DNA from: Nocardia uniformis NBRC 13702
GTDB lineage: Bacteria; Actinomycetota; Actinomycetes; Mycobacteriales; Mycobacteriaceae
Length of the DNA stretch: 64,000 nt
Reading direction: 5' to 3'
Assembly: GCF_001613345.1 (NCBI RefSeq)
Contig: NZ_BDCE01000092.1
Coordinates: 1-64,000 of the forward strand
Shown: one piece after another, positions 9,251 to 20,100 of the stretch
How the letters are laid out: each line of letters begins with the position of its first letter
Numbering within the stretch: position 1 is the stretch's first letter
Made by a program: the position numbers and the translations under genes
Notes under the pieces: model-generated
Database searches by the model: none
The model's input: only the letters and a program-made list of their open reading frames with translations
Told to the model about the DNA's origin: nothing

Positions 9251-10621
9251 TCAGCGGCGCCGCAGGACCAGCGGCAGGCCGTCCTTCGGCTGACAGGTGA
9301 CCATGTAGCGGGGGATCACCTCGAATCCGGATTCGACACTGAACTCGAATGTGCCGACGACGGCGCTGAGTACCACCTGCGTGATCGTTGTCGACATCCG
9401 CTCCCCGATGCACATGCGGCTGCCTTTGCCGAACGGGTAGTAGGCGTTGCGCTGCTCGGTGCCGAAGCGTTCTGAGCTGAAGCGTTCCGGATCGAAGGTT
9501 TCCGGATCGTCCCAGAACCGGGAATCACGGTGGGTGATCTGAGGATTGAGGATGATCTTCGCGTTCGCCGGCAGCCGGTAGGGACCGAGGTCGTCGGCCC
9601 CTACGGTGCTGCGGAACCAGATCGGGAAGGCCGGATGTAGACGGAACGTCTCGTCGATCACTCGCTTGCCGTACTCCAGGTCGGGCAGCTCGGCGAAGGC
9701 CGGTAGCTCGGTGGCCCCGACTCGCGCGAGTTCGGCCGCCATCTTGTCGGTGATCTCCGGATGGTTGGCGAGTTCGTAGGCGGCCCAGGTCAATCCGGTG
9801 GCGGTGGTTTCGTACCCGGACATGAACAAGGTGAAGATCTCGTCCCGCAGTTGCTGGTCACTCATCCCCGCACCGGTGTCGGCATCCTCGGCCGCCAAGA
9901 GCAGGCCGAGGAGATCCGCGGGTTTGTGGTCCGCCGTGCGCCTTTCGTCGATCAACGCCAGTACCTCCGCGTCCAAGGCGGCCATCGCGCGGCGGTATGC
10001 GGTGGCGCCGGGCACCGGGAACCAGCCGGGCAGGAAGAACGTCCACACTTTCGACGCCAATCCCGCGAACACCTGGGAGGTGAGCCGGCGCAACCGTTCT
10101 GCCCGTGCCGGATCGATCGACGTGCTGAACAATGTGCCGAGCACGATCTCCACATTGAGTTCGATGCAATCGTCGAGGAAGTTCACCGATCGACCGGAGT
10201 CGGCAGCCGCCTCCCATCGCGCTACGGCGCGCTGCACACACGCGCTGACGTGCTCCTCCATCAGCTGCAACTGGTGGGTGTGGAAAGCCGGCTGCATGAG
10301 ACGCCGTTGTCGTTTCCAGAACTCACCTTCGCTGGTGACCAGCCCGTTGCCCAGCGCCTTCCGCAACGGTTCCATCATCGAACCCTTGACATAGTTCGAC
10401 GCGTTGGTCACCAGGATGCGGCGAACGTAGTCGGGGTGACTCACGACGTAGACGCCGAGCGGGCCCGCGCCCACGCGCACCAGGCTGTCGTGTTCGGCGG
10501 CGGTGTCCATGACGAATCGGTATGGGTCGCGCAGCAGGCCCGTTCGGAGTTCGGCGGACGGGACCGGAAGGGGCACAACGACGTCGGAGGTCATAACAGC
10601 AGGTGAGTCGGTACCGCTCAT
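9251..10621 (-). CDS. Cytochrome P450
   Basis: A full-length soluble P450 of about 456 residues. Visible family motifs in order: WKRQRRLMQPAFH of the C-helix, SGYETTATGLTW (I-helix oxygen-binding A/G-x-x-T-T), ETFRLHPAFP (E-x-x-R K-helix), DPERF (the PERF motif) and FGKGSRMCIGE (heme-ligand cysteine). These are the elements for heme monooxygenation of a lipophilic substrate; the substrate cannot be read from the sequence. No ferredoxin gene adjoins it. The frame is open to a TTG at 10663; ATG 10621 (MSGTDSP) is chosen, though ATG 10594 is also possible. Confidence 0.92.
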   Translation of the reverse strand: MSGTDSPAVMTSDVVVPLPVPSAELRTGLLRDPYRFVMDTAAEHDSLVRVGAGPLGVYVVSHPDYVRRILVTNASNYVKGSMMEPLRKALGNGLVTSEGEFWKRQRRLMQPAFHTHQLQLMEEHVSACVQRAVARWEAAADSGRSVNFLDDCIELNVEIVLGTLFSTSIDPARAERLRRLTSQVFAGLASKVWTFFLPGWFPVPGATAYRRAMAALDAEVLALIDERRTADHKPADLLGLLLAAEDADTGAGMSDQQLRDEIFTLFMSGYETTATGLTWAAYELANHPEITDKMAAELARVGATELPAFAELPDLEYGKRVIDETFRLHPAFPIWFRSTVGADDLGPYRLPANAKIILNPQITHRDSRFWDDPETFDPERFSSERFGTEQRNAYYPFGKGSRMCIGERMSTTITQVVLSAVVGTFEFSVESGFEVIPRYMVTCQPKDGLPLVLRRR

Positions 10622-10663
10622 CCTCCGAATTATTTCCGGCCCCTCAATAGCGGGAATAATCAA

Positions 10664-11129
10664 CGAAGTTGGGAACTACCGATGACTACCTACCTACCTA
10701 TGAGACCAGACTGCTTCGTGTCAGCTTGCTCGAGCTTCAGTAGGGAACGGTTTCAGGTAGGGAACGTCATGGACTACGTCGCCTCATTTCGCTCGTTGTG
10801 TACGAAACCCGGTCTGCCCGACCACTATTTCGGTCTGTCCGGCCAGACGTCGGCCTGCCTCCCGCCCGGAGGTGTAGCCGGATCCGAGCCGGCTGAACAC
10901 CGGTCGAACCGGCGGCAGTGCCGGACGTCGGTTCGACCGACCAGGAAGTAGGGCCCCGGATATGACCGCCGTGCCGATCGCCGTGGTCGCCATCATCAGC
11001 GCCGAGATCGTTTTCGTCGTCGGTGCGGTGTGCTGGCCGTCCGGGCGCAGGCAGAGTTCGACAGCGCGGCACAGTCGGCGATCTTTCCTGCGCAGAGCCG
11101 GGCAGCTGTTCGCGGCCGTACCCGATCGG
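10664..11129. other. Intergenic between P450 and LuxR genes
   Basis: No convincing gene. It includes a short CTACC direct repeat at about 10685-10700 and a pair of near-identical 14-15-base repeats (10736-10766). Short frames here look like chance. Confidence 0.4.
10736..10766. repeat. Tandem direct repeat TTCAG(G)TAGGGAACG
   Basis: TTCAGTAGGGAACG at 10736 is repeated as TTCAGGTAGGGAACG at 10752, a 16-base offset. Closely spaced direct repeats of this sort can be response-regulator or LuxR sites, and the P450 gene starts about 115 bases away on the minus strand. Function is unproven. Confidence 0.35.
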
Positions 11130-13655
11130 TCAGGTTTTCGGCACGAATCGGATGATGTCGTTGCGGGAGGTGATCATCAGCTTCTGGAAGATCGCGGTCA
11201 TCTGCGCGTCGACGGTTCTGGTCGAACTGCCCCGACGCGCGGCAATAGCGGTGTTCGTCCATCCCTGCGCCGCGAACTTCGCCACCTCACGCTCAGCCCG
11301 GGTCAGCTCGTCCCAGAGCGACGCGGTGCCGGTGCGGACGCCACCGGCTGGCACCCGGTCCATGGGTAACTGGCCCAGCGCGAGCCGCTGGACCTCGTAC
11401 AGGTTGGGACGCAGCTGTGCACCTTCTCGTTCGGCGACGGCGTACGCCTCTGGACCGAGCACACCGCGGGCAACCTCGATGGCCCAGTTGGTTTTCTGGG
11501 CTAAGGGCACCATTTTCTCGATGTCGGTGCCTAGATCTTTGCATAGGGTCTCGGCGCCGCCCATGAGCCGGGCAGCCTCGGTCGCCAAGGCAACCAGCTC
11601 GTCGGGATCGGCGCCGCCCGCGGCGGTCGCGTCGGAGATGATCTGCGCCAGCGCCCAAGATCGGACGTATACCGCCCAGCCCGAACCCCACTGGTCGGGA
11701 ATGGACACCAGATGGGCCAGTGACCGGCGCCCCACCGACAATGCCTCCGCGGGATCACCGTTCTCTGTCAGCACGAGCGCCCACATCAGCTGCGTCCACG
11801 AGGTCAACCAGCGCGCCCCCGCCGCGTCGGCCCGGTCCACACCGCTGCGGACGGTGTCCAGGGCGTACTCCGTGGCGCCGAAGAAGCCGACCGCCATAGC
11901 CTCCAATGGCGTGCCCATTGCCAATCCGCTGTGGTCGCCGGCCGCACGGTTCTTCTCCTGCGCGCGGGCTAGCACGGTCATGGATTCCGCGCTGCCGTGC
12001 ACCAGCATCAACTCCTGGCCCCAGGTGAATTCGACCGCGGGGGGTAATCCCAGATCGATTTCGGGATGCTGCCGCCAGTCCTGCCGGTCGGCCGGATCGG
12101 GTATGCAGAGGGCGACGCACTCGTCGAGCATGCGTTCGGTGTCCGCATACTGCCCCTGCCACAACGCTATCCACCCGATCAAAGCCATGGCGATCACCTG
12201 GAGCTCGGTCGGTTGCGGGGTGAGCGAGCGGCTTGCCGCGAGCGCCCGTTCCGTCCACTGCCGGGTTTCGCGTAACGAGGCGTTGAAGAACGGCGCACGC
12301 AGCGCGATCAATCCGACCGAGATCTCCAGACCGGTCGCTGATTCGCCCGGCGCGTGCAGGCTGCTTTCGATGGCGAGTTGGATATTGGCCCAGGATGCGC
12401 GTGCCCAGTACAGATAGTCCAGTTCCGCCGGGCCGAACCAGCCGGCGTAAGCCTGCAGGATCTTGTCGCGGTAGTACTGCCGATGTCGCCTGGCGACCCG
12501 GGCTGGTTCGTCGGCCGAACACTCTTGCAGCCGCTGGTGGGCGAACACCCGGATGGTCTCGAGCAGCGAGTACCGGACGGTGGTTCCGGTGCGGTGCTGG
12601 GACGCGAGTGACTGGTCGACCAGGCGCTCCAGCAATCCTTCTATCTCGTCTTTCGCCAGCCGCACCGGCTGGCGGCCGTCGCCTGTGCCGAATTGATCGT
12701 CAGCACATACGGATTCGAGTGCTTCCAGCTCGGCACCCACCTCGTGCCCAGGATTGTGGTCTTCTTCAGGGTCCGTATCGTGCCCCGCAGCGAACACCGA
12801 CAGCCGCGCCAGGAGTAGCCGCTCCTGGTCCGTACACAGTTCGTAGGACCAGGCGATCACATCGGGGACCCGCTGATGCCGCGCATCCACCCCTACCTGC
12901 CAGGCCGGGGACCACTGCATCCGCTGGTCGTTGGCGCCGCCGGTCAGTTCCTGCAGGATGGTCGGCAGCGGCTGGCGGCGCAGCCGTGCGGCGGCTAGCC
13001 GGATATAGAGCGGGTGATGATGCATGTGCCAGCAGATCTGCCGCGCGATGGCGACATCAGCGGTATCGGTGACCGCGAACCCGGTGAGTTCGGCGCGCTG
13101 CCGGAACAGGCTGAGTGCCTGCTGCCCGGACAGCGGCGGAACCGCGACCAGATGCTCGTCGACCCAGCCCACCGGCTCCCGGCTGGTGGCGAGGATGACC
13201 AGATCCGGTGCGGCGTCGAGCAACTCGGCTATGATCGAACGCGCCTCGGCAAGCACATGCTCACAGTTGTCCAGCACCAGCAGCGTCTGCGGGGTCCGGC
13301 CCGAGACGTTGTTCGCGGTGAACTGATCGACGAGTGCCTTCCACGCCGACCGCCCCGAGAAATCGGCGGCGAGCGCCGCGTGCGCGATCTCCTCTTCCAC
13401 CGCGGTGACCGTGGATCCCCTGGCCAGCCGGGCCAGCCGCACACAGTGCACTTGCATCCGGGCCGCCTTGCGGAACTGGCCGACCGCTTCCACTGCGAGC
13501 CGAGTCTTCCCGATGCCGCCCATCCCGGTCAGCGTGATCAACCGCGCCGATCCCGACAAGAGCGCTCTGATCCGATCCAGTTCCAGGTCCCGGCCGATGA
13601 AACCCTCGGAGGTTGCCCGAAAGTCAGCGGGTTCGTGGCGACGCCTGCTCGGCAT
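11130..13655 (-). CDS. LuxR-family regulator with NB-ARC/AAA ATPase domain
   Basis: The 841-residue product begins with FIGRDLELDRIRALL and the P-loop TGMGGIGKTRLA (about residues 44-52), followed by a Walker B-like LLVLDNCEH and an ATSREP sensor motif, as in the BTAD/NB-ARC regulators of actinobacteria. A long helical-repeat middle follows. The last ~65 residues are a LuxR/NarL helix-turn-helix (ELTRAEREVAKFAAQGWTNTAIA, then STRTVDAQM). AAGGAG stands 10 bases before the ATG. It is divergent from eccA, with 207 bases between them that contain one TTCCC-N6-GGGAA palindrome, so it is a good candidate regulator of the ESX genes. The ligand is unknown. Confidence 0.9.
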   Translation of the reverse strand: MPSRRRHEPADFRATSEGFIGRDLELDRIRALLSGSARLITLTGMGGIGKTRLAVEAVGQFRKAARMQVHCVRLARLARGSTVTAVEEEIAHAALAADFSGRSAWKALVDQFTANNVSGRTPQTLLVLDNCEHVLAEARSIIAELLDAAPDLVILATSREPVGWVDEHLVAVPPLSGQQALSLFRQRAELTGFAVTDTADVAIARQICWHMHHHPLYIRLAAARLRRQPLPTILQELTGGANDQRMQWSPAWQVGVDARHQRVPDVIAWSYELCTDQERLLLARLSVFAAGHDTDPEEDHNPGHEVGAELEALESVCADDQFGTGDGRQPVRLAKDEIEGLLERLVDQSLASQHRTGTTVRYSLLETIRVFAHQRLQECSADEPARVARRHRQYYRDKILQAYAGWFGPAELDYLYWARASWANIQLAIESSLHAPGESATGLEISVGLIALRAPFFNASLRETRQWTERALAASRSLTPQPTELQVIAMALIGWIALWQGQYADTERMLDECVALCIPDPADRQDWRQHPEIDLGLPPAVEFTWGQELMLVHGSAESMTVLARAQEKNRAAGDHSGLAMGTPLEAMAVGFFGATEYALDTVRSGVDRADAAGARWLTSWTQLMWALVLTENGDPAEALSVGRRSLAHLVSIPDQWGSGWAVYVRSWALAQIISDATAAGGADPDELVALATEAARLMGGAETLCKDLGTDIEKMVPLAQKTNWAIEVARGVLGPEAYAVAEREGAQLRPNLYEVQRLALGQLPMDRVPAGGVRTGTASLWDELTRAEREVAKFAAQGWTNTAIAARRGSSTRTVDAQMTAIFQKLMITSRNDIIRFVPKT

Positions 13656-13782
13656 AGAAGTAGAGCTCCTTCATCCGTACGGGGACCGACCCTACCCGTT
13701 TCGTGCATCAAGTAGCTGTAAAACAGCGGGCACATATATGACACGTCCACCACGTCGGTTGTCGAACGACGACCGCCGACTG

Positions 13783-13798
13783 TTCCCACCAGCGGGAA
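13783..13798. promoter_or_regulatory. TTCCC-N6-GGGAA palindrome, copy 3 (eccA promoter)
   Basis: The sequence is TTCCCACCAGCGGGAA. It lies 64 bases before the ATG of eccA and 127 bases before the divergent LuxR gene. A possible -10, TATAAG at 13844-13849, lies 45 bases downstream. It could serve either gene. Confidence 0.55.
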
Positions 13799-13862
13799 GT
13801 GGACTCCGCGGGCTCGCCGCCGGAGTGAATTACGGTGTGCCGATATAAGTTCGGCGGAAGGG

Positions 13863-15632
13863 ATGCGGCGAGTGTCGAGTCCGGAGGACGCGTTCTACAC
13901 CGGTGTGCAGGCTTTGGGGCTGGTTGCCGGCGGGGCGCGTAATGAACAGCATGCGGTGGCCGCGTTCACCGCGGCGACAGATCTGGACCCGGACATGTGC
14001 GACGCCTGGCTGGGGCGCGCGATGGCGGGCGAGGTCTCCGGTGAGGTGATCTACGGCGCCTATCGGTCGGTCCATAACCTGTATCGCGATCAGCAGCGGG
14101 CCGGGCTGGTCGATCGGGCGCTGTGGTGTCACGCCGAACTCGGCGTATACGGGCTGCGGATGCCGATGGCCGACCGGAATCAGATCGCCATCGGGCAGGC
14201 AGCCGCCTACGCCGACGCCGGGGAATGGCGGGAGGCCGCGGCGATCCTGGACGAGGTGCCCGGTGACGAGCTGGCCGATTTCGTTCGGATGTCACTGTAT
14301 TTCCGCACCGGGCGATGGCCCGACGTGCTGGATCTGCGAACTCGGCGGCCCCGGCTCGACGACGGCACCCTCGATATCGCGGCGGAACTGATGGCCACCC
14401 AGGCGATGGCGCAGCTGGGCCGCGTCGACGAGGCGTTGCCGCGGGCGCGTCAGCTGGTCGAGGAGACCGCGTCGGGCAGTCAGTCCTACCTGTGGGCCGA
14501 CGTGCATTTCCTTTACGGAATGTTGTTGCGGCACAACGGGGACCACGAATCCGGCGATAAGGTCCTGGCCGGACTGAAGGGTTCCGGGCTGTGGCCGGAC
14601 CGGCCCGAATGGCAGCGTGCGGTCGAGGAGAAGACATACCGGCTGGAGATCACCACCGCCACGGTGATCGCCACCAGATCCGACGTGTGGGATTCGGCCA
14701 CCGGTGACAATCCGGTCGAGGTCGCGGCCGAGGCGGCGCGGTCGCAACGGCAAGAATTGCTGACCGAGGCCTCCGAGCTGCTCAACGCGCAGATCGGGAT
14801 GGGATCGGTGAAGGAGCAGGTGGACCGGCTGCGCTCGGGCGTGCAGATGGATCAGGTGCGGGCCGCCCGCGGCCTCGCCGTCGACTCGAAATCCCAGCAT
14901 TTGATCTTTTCCGGGCCGCCGGGCACCGGTAAGACCACCATCGCGCGCGTGGTCGCGAAAATCTTCGCCGGACTCGGCGTGGTCGACAGCGCCGACGTGG
15001 TCGAGGTGTCGCGCAACGATATGGTCGGCACCCATCTCGGGCACACCGCACCGAAAACCAACGCGCTCATCGACTCCGCACTCGGCGGGGTGCTGTTCAT
15101 CGACGAGGCATACACCCTGATCCAGGAGGGCTTGTCGGGTGGCGACGCGTTCGGTAAGGAAGCGGTCGACACGCTGCTGGCCCGGATGGAGAACGACCGC
15201 GACAAACTGGTGGTGATCATCGCCGGATACGAGGATGAGATCAACCGGTTCCTGACATCCAACGAGGGTCTGTCCTCCCGGTTCACCAAACGCGTCCGGT
15301 TCCCCAGCTATGATCCGAGCGAACTGGTGTTGATCGCCGATCACATTGCCAAGAACAAGGATTCGGTGCTGTCCGAGGATGCCAGGGAGATCCTGCGCGA
15401 ACGGTGCGAGCACATGTCGCGGCCGGACGACAATGGCAGGCGGCTGATCGACAAGGCGGGCAACGGCCGTTTCATCCGCAATGTGGTCGAAGCGGCCGAG
15501 GCCGAACGGGACTACCGGTTCACTCGTGACAGCGCCGACATCAGCGCGATGACCGACGAAGAACTGATGACCGTCAACGCCTTCGATATCACCGCGGCCC
15601 TGGCGGGTTTGGCACCGACTGCGGCGAGGTAA
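13863..15632 (+). CDS. eccA: ESX/type VII secretion AAA+ ATPase EccA
   Basis: Cytosolic CbxX/CfqX-type AAA+ ATPase of type VII secretion, thought to act with EspG on PE/PPE substrates. The N-terminal ~280 residues form a TPR-like helical domain (AWLGRAMAGEVSGE, ALPRARQLVEE). The AAA+ module has Walker A SGPPGTGKTT near residue 350, Walker B VLFIDEAYTL near 408 and a sensor region around LSSRFTKRVRFPSYD. The 589-residue length fits mycobacterial EccA. ATG 13863 has GGAAGGG very close; GTG 13872 gives better spacing, so the start may be three codons later. eccB begins 4 bases after the stop. Confidence 0.95.
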   Translation: MRRVSSPEDAFYTGVQALGLVAGGARNEQHAVAAFTAATDLDPDMCDAWLGRAMAGEVSGEVIYGAYRSVHNLYRDQQRAGLVDRALWCHAELGVYGLRMPMADRNQIAIGQAAAYADAGEWREAAAILDEVPGDELADFVRMSLYFRTGRWPDVLDLRTRRPRLDDGTLDIAAELMATQAMAQLGRVDEALPRARQLVEETASGSQSYLWADVHFLYGMLLRHNGDHESGDKVLAGLKGSGLWPDRPEWQRAVEEKTYRLEITTATVIATRSDVWDSATGDNPVEVAAEAARSQRQELLTEASELLNAQIGMGSVKEQVDRLRSGVQMDQVRAARGLAVDSKSQHLIFSGPPGTGKTTIARVVAKIFAGLGVVDSADVVEVSRNDMVGTHLGHTAPKTNALIDSALGGVLFIDEAYTLIQEGLSGGDAFGKEAVDTLLARMENDRDKLVVIIAGYEDEINRFLTSNEGLSSRFTKRVRFPSYDPSELVLIADHIAKNKDSVLSEDAREILRERCEHMSRPDDNGRRLIDKAGNGRFIRNVVEAAEAERDYRFTRDSADISAMTDEELMTVNAFDITAALAGLAPTAAR

Positions 15633-15636
15633 CCCG

Positions 15637-17193
15637 GTGGCCCGCTTCCGGGTGGTGTCCAAACACCAGGTTTCCGGCTGGCGTTTCCTGCTCCGCCGGA
15701 TCGAGCACGCCTTGGTGCGCCGGGATGTCTCGATGCGCGACGATCCGGGACGTGGCCGGTCGACGGCCTTGGCGGTCGGTTTCGCCCTGGCCTGCGTCGG
15801 TGTGGCGGGCGCGGCCGTGCTCGGGTTCTTCTCCCCGAAGCAATCGATCGGCGACGCACCGATCGTGGCGGACAAGGACTCCGGAGCGCTGTATGTGAAT
15901 ATGGGCAACCGTTTGTATCCGGCACTGAACTTGACCTCGGCGCGCTTGGTCACCGGGACCGCTGGTGATCCGCAGCGGGTGGGGGCCGACGAACTGGCGA
16001 AACTGCCACGCGGCCCGTGGGTCGGTATTCCGGGTGCACCGGGACGAATGATCGCCTCGGACAACCGTGATTCGTCGTGGACGGTGTGTGACCGGTCGCG
16101 GAGCGGCAGCGCGCAGGTGGATCCCGACACCGGCCAGCCGGTGGCCACCAGGTCGCCGGTGCACACCACCGTCCTCGGCGCGCCGCTCACCGTGGACGAC
16201 GAAGCCATCCGCAAACTGGGCGAACACGAGGCCCGGCTGCTGCGCAACAACGACACGATCTGGCTGGTATATCGCGAGGGCACAAGCAATGTGGTGCGGG
16301 CGATGATCAATCTCGCCGAATCCGCGGTTACGCTGGCGCTCGGTCTCGACGCGACCGCGCCGATCCTGTCGGCGTCGGACGGGCTGATCGCCGCGATCCC
16401 GGAGGTTCCGCCGCTGCGGGTGCCCGCCATCGACGGCCTCGGTACCACGACGACGCTCTCGACCGGAATGACCGTGCAGGTCGGGTCGGTGCTGACGGTA
16501 GCGCAACCCGGCCGGGAAGCCGAGTACTACCTGGTCTCCCGCTCGGGTGTGGTCCGGGTGAGCGCGGTCCTCGCGGCCATGGTCCGCAATGCCGATGAGC
16601 GCGGCGAGATTTCGTCGCAGACAGTCAATTCGAACCTGATCGCGACGAACCTGCGACCGGGAACCTGGCCGGGAACCCAGCGCTACCCCACCCGGCCGGT
16701 TCGGTTGGCGGACACCGGCGCCGACACGGTGACCTGCCTGTCCTGGGAGCGGCTCGAGGGTGAGCCGAGCGCCGCGATCACCCTGCTCGTTGGTCGTCGG
16801 CTGCCGCTGACTACCGAAGAACAAAGGCTGCCGGTCGATTTGGTGACCGCCGCGCCCTCTCAGGGAAAGACGGCCGACGCCGCATATCTGCCGCGCACCT
16901 CCGGTCGATTCATTCAGGTGACCGGTACCGAGCCCGGTTCGGCACTGGCCGAATCGCTGTGGTGGATTTCCGACAGCGGGGTGCGTTACGGCATCGCCGC
17001 AGACCTCGGCGGCACGGGCTCAGCGGATCCGACACTGCGGGCACTCGGGCTCGGTGCTCCGGTGCTGGCCCCGTGGTCGGTCGTCTCGCTGTTCGCGGTG
17101 GGACCGACACTGTCGCAGCGTGATGCCCGGATACAGCACGACGGCATCCCGTCCAACCCGTCCGGCGCCGGATTCGGTGAGGAACAGCGATGA
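15637..17193 (+). CDS. eccB: ESX membrane protein EccB
   Basis: EccB is one of the four core proteins of the inner-membrane secretion complex, with a single transmembrane segment and a large periplasmic domain. The 518-residue product starts with GTG; its cytosolic tip (SKHQVSGWRFLLRRIEHALVRRD) is the family hallmark. One membrane helix follows at about 47-67 (ALAVGFALACVGVAGAAVLGF), then SIGDAPIVADKDSGALYVN and the repeated fold. YGIAADL near the C-terminus is also typical. Cysteines in WTVCDRS and TVTCLSW probably form the conserved disulfide. The stop overlaps the eccC start as ATGA. Confidence 0.95.
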   Translation: MARFRVVSKHQVSGWRFLLRRIEHALVRRDVSMRDDPGRGRSTALAVGFALACVGVAGAAVLGFFSPKQSIGDAPIVADKDSGALYVNMGNRLYPALNLTSARLVTGTAGDPQRVGADELAKLPRGPWVGIPGAPGRMIASDNRDSSWTVCDRSRSGSAQVDPDTGQPVATRSPVHTTVLGAPLTVDDEAIRKLGEHEARLLRNNDTIWLVYREGTSNVVRAMINLAESAVTLALGLDATAPILSASDGLIAAIPEVPPLRVPAIDGLGTTTTLSTGMTVQVGSVLTVAQPGREAEYYLVSRSGVVRVSAVLAAMVRNADERGEISSQTVNSNLIATNLRPGTWPGTQRYPTRPVRLADTGADTVTCLSWERLEGEPSAAITLLVGRRLPLTTEEQRLPVDLVTAAPSQGKTADAAYLPRTSGRFIQVTGTEPGSALAESLWWISDSGVRYGIAADLGGTGSADPTLRALGLGAPVLAPWSVVSLFAVGPTLSQRDARIQHDGIPSNPSGAGFGEEQR

Positions 17194-20100
17194 CCACTAC
17201 CCGACGCTTCGTGCGGCCACCTCGGATGATCGCCGGGCCGAAAGCGCCCGCGGTGGCCGAGCTGAAGCTGGAACCGCCGACCGAACTGCCCCGACCGGTG
17301 CCGCCGTCGAAGCTGAAGATGATCCTGCCGGTCGTCATGGTGGCGGCGATGGTCGGGATGATGGTGATGATGTTCCGCAGTGGGCGGGCCATGTCACCGA
17401 TGATGTTGATGTTCCCGATGATGATGATGGTGTCGATGGTCGGCATGATGGCCGGCGGCATGGGCGGTGGCGGCAGCAAGGGCACGGCGGGCGAGGTCAA
17501 CGAGGACCGCAAGGACTACCTGCGCAGTGTCGCCAACAACCGCGCGAAAGTGCATGAGGCAGAAGCCGAATTGCACAAGTTCCTGCGGTATTCCCATCCG
17601 GGCCCGGCCGAGATCGGCACCCTGGTCGGCGGCAAACGCATGTGGGAGAACCAGGCCACCCATCCACAGTTCCTGCGGGTGCGGATCGGACGCGGCCGGA
17701 TCGCCAACCAGGTGCGCGTGATCGTGCCGGAAGCAGCCCCCACCTCGGAGCTGGACCCGGTGGGCGTCGTCGAAATCACCCGATTCGCCAAGGCGTACTC
17801 GACGGTGGGCGGCATGCCGGTGGCGATGAACCTGCTGTCCACCCCGCAGGTGGTCTTCGACGGTGATCCGGCCGCGGTCGGCGCACTGCTCCGGGCGATG
17901 ATCGCCGAAATCGTTGTGCTGCACGGCCCGGACCAGGTCGCGATCGCCGCCGCGGTGCGGGAACCGGACGCCCCGGAATGGGCGTGGCTGAAGTGGCTGC
18001 CGCACGCACAGCATCGCGAGGACACCGACGGCATCGGATCGAGCCGGATGGTCTATCGCAGTGTCGGTGAGTTGCGGGCCAAGGTTTTGACCGGATTCAA
18101 TCGGGGGCCGTTCTCCACCTCGGCGGAACCCGCTGTCGATAAGAAACACCTCCTGTTGATTGTCGATGTGAGCGGTCCGGTCAACGAACGTGATATCTCC
18201 GGCATCGACGGCTGCACCTGGCTCGGGATCGGCGGCGTGGATCAGCCGCTGCCACGCTCCCTGCGTTTCACCGTATCCGCGGAGCGGACGATGGACGAGG
18301 TGACCCTGCGCGGCACCCGCCGGGTCGGGATCGCCGATCGCATGTCGAGCGCCGCGATGACCGCACTGGCCAGAAGCGTGTCACCGTACCGGCTTTCATC
18401 GGTGGTGGAGGCCGTGGTGGCCGAGCAGGCCAGCGGCGGAACATCCTGGCAGGACCTGGTCGGCGTGACGGACCCCGGCGCGATCCGCGTGGACCGGCAG
18501 TGGCCGCCGCGCCGCGACAACGACCGGGCCCGGCTCAACATCCCCTTCGGACACGACTCGGCCGGCGCGCCGGTGTTCCTGGACATCAAGGAGTCGGCCG
18601 AGGAGGGGATGGGCCCGCACGGAATGTGTATCGGCGCCACCGGATCCGGCAAATCGGAGTTCCTGCGCACGCTGGTGCTGTCCGCCGTCGCCACCCATCC
18701 GCCGGAGGTACTCAACCTGCTGCTGGTCGACTTCAAGGGCGGCGCGACCTTCCTCGGCTTCGACCGGCTCTCACATGTGACGGCCGTGGTCACCAATATG
18801 GAGGAAGAGTCCGACCTGGTCACCCGCATGGAGGACGTCCTCAACGGCGAGATGGCACGGCGGCAGCGCATCCTGCGCGACGCGGGCAACTTCGCCAACG
18901 TGGCCGACTACGAGAAGGCCCGGGAACAGGGCGCGAACCTCGCTCCGCTACCCACCCTGTTCGTCATCCTCGACGAATTCGCCGAATTGCTGGAACAGTA
19001 CCCGGATTTCGCCAAACTGTTCGTCGCGATCGGTCGGCTGGGGCGTTCACTGCGCATCCACCTGCTGCTGTCCTCGCAGAAAGTGCCGGCCAACCGGATG
19101 GGTGAACTGGAAGCCCACCTGTCCTATCGGGTGGCGTTGCGCACCAACCAGACCAGCGACTCGCGCGACGCCATCGGCACCGCGGACGCCTACCATCTAC
19201 CGAAGAAGCCGGGCGCGGGATATCTGCGGGTCGGCGCCGGTGATCTGCAACGGTTCCAAGCCGCCTATCTGGGCGACCCGTGGACGGCGCCGTCGCAGGC
19301 GTCGGCGGCGACACCGCAGCGGGCGCGCCGGCCCGGCGGCGGATACCGTCCCCCACAGCAGTTCACCGTGACCGCGGTAGCCGACATCCGCCCACCCCGG
19401 CCGCCCGAACCGCAGGATCTCGCGCCGGAGCCAGGCACTGAAGAAGAGCAGATCACCGTGATGGAAACGGTGTTGCAACAGCTGGCCGGACACGGGCAAC
19501 CGGCCCATCAGATGTGGCTGCCACCGCTGAATGTCGCGCCGACCCTCGACCGGCTGACACCCGCGGTGGAACCCGGCGCGCTGCGGGTGCCGCTGGCGCT
19601 CGTGGACCGGCCGCGCCAGCAGCGCCAAGATGTGTGGTCGGTGGACCTGTCCGGCTCCGGTGGTCACGCCGCCGTCGTCGGCGGACCACAATCGGGTAAA
19701 TCCACCGCACTGCAATCGCTGATCGTGTCCGCGGCCCTGACCCACACGCCGGAGCAGGTGCAGTTCTACTGCCTGGACTTCTCCGGTGGTTTGGCCGCCC
19801 TGCGGAACCTGCCGCATGTGGGTGCGGTGGCGCTACCGCGCGACACCGACCGGATCCGGCGCACCATGGCGCTGATCAGTAACCTGCTGGCCAACCGTCA
19901 GGCGCTGTTCGCCGAACTCGGCATCGACAGCATGCGCGAATTCCGTCGCCGGGTGAACTCCCCGGCCGAGGCCGCTGAACTGGCCGCCCACGACCAGCAC
20001 GGGGATGTGTTCCTGGTGGTGGATGGCTGGGACATCGGGTTCGCACCCAATGGCCCGTACTTCGACGAGTACGGGCCGGTACTGGAATCCGTTGCGGTGC

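Noticed and set aside
14292..16448. Reverse frame of 718 residues
   Set aside because: Opposite strand of eccA and eccB, no recognisable motif.
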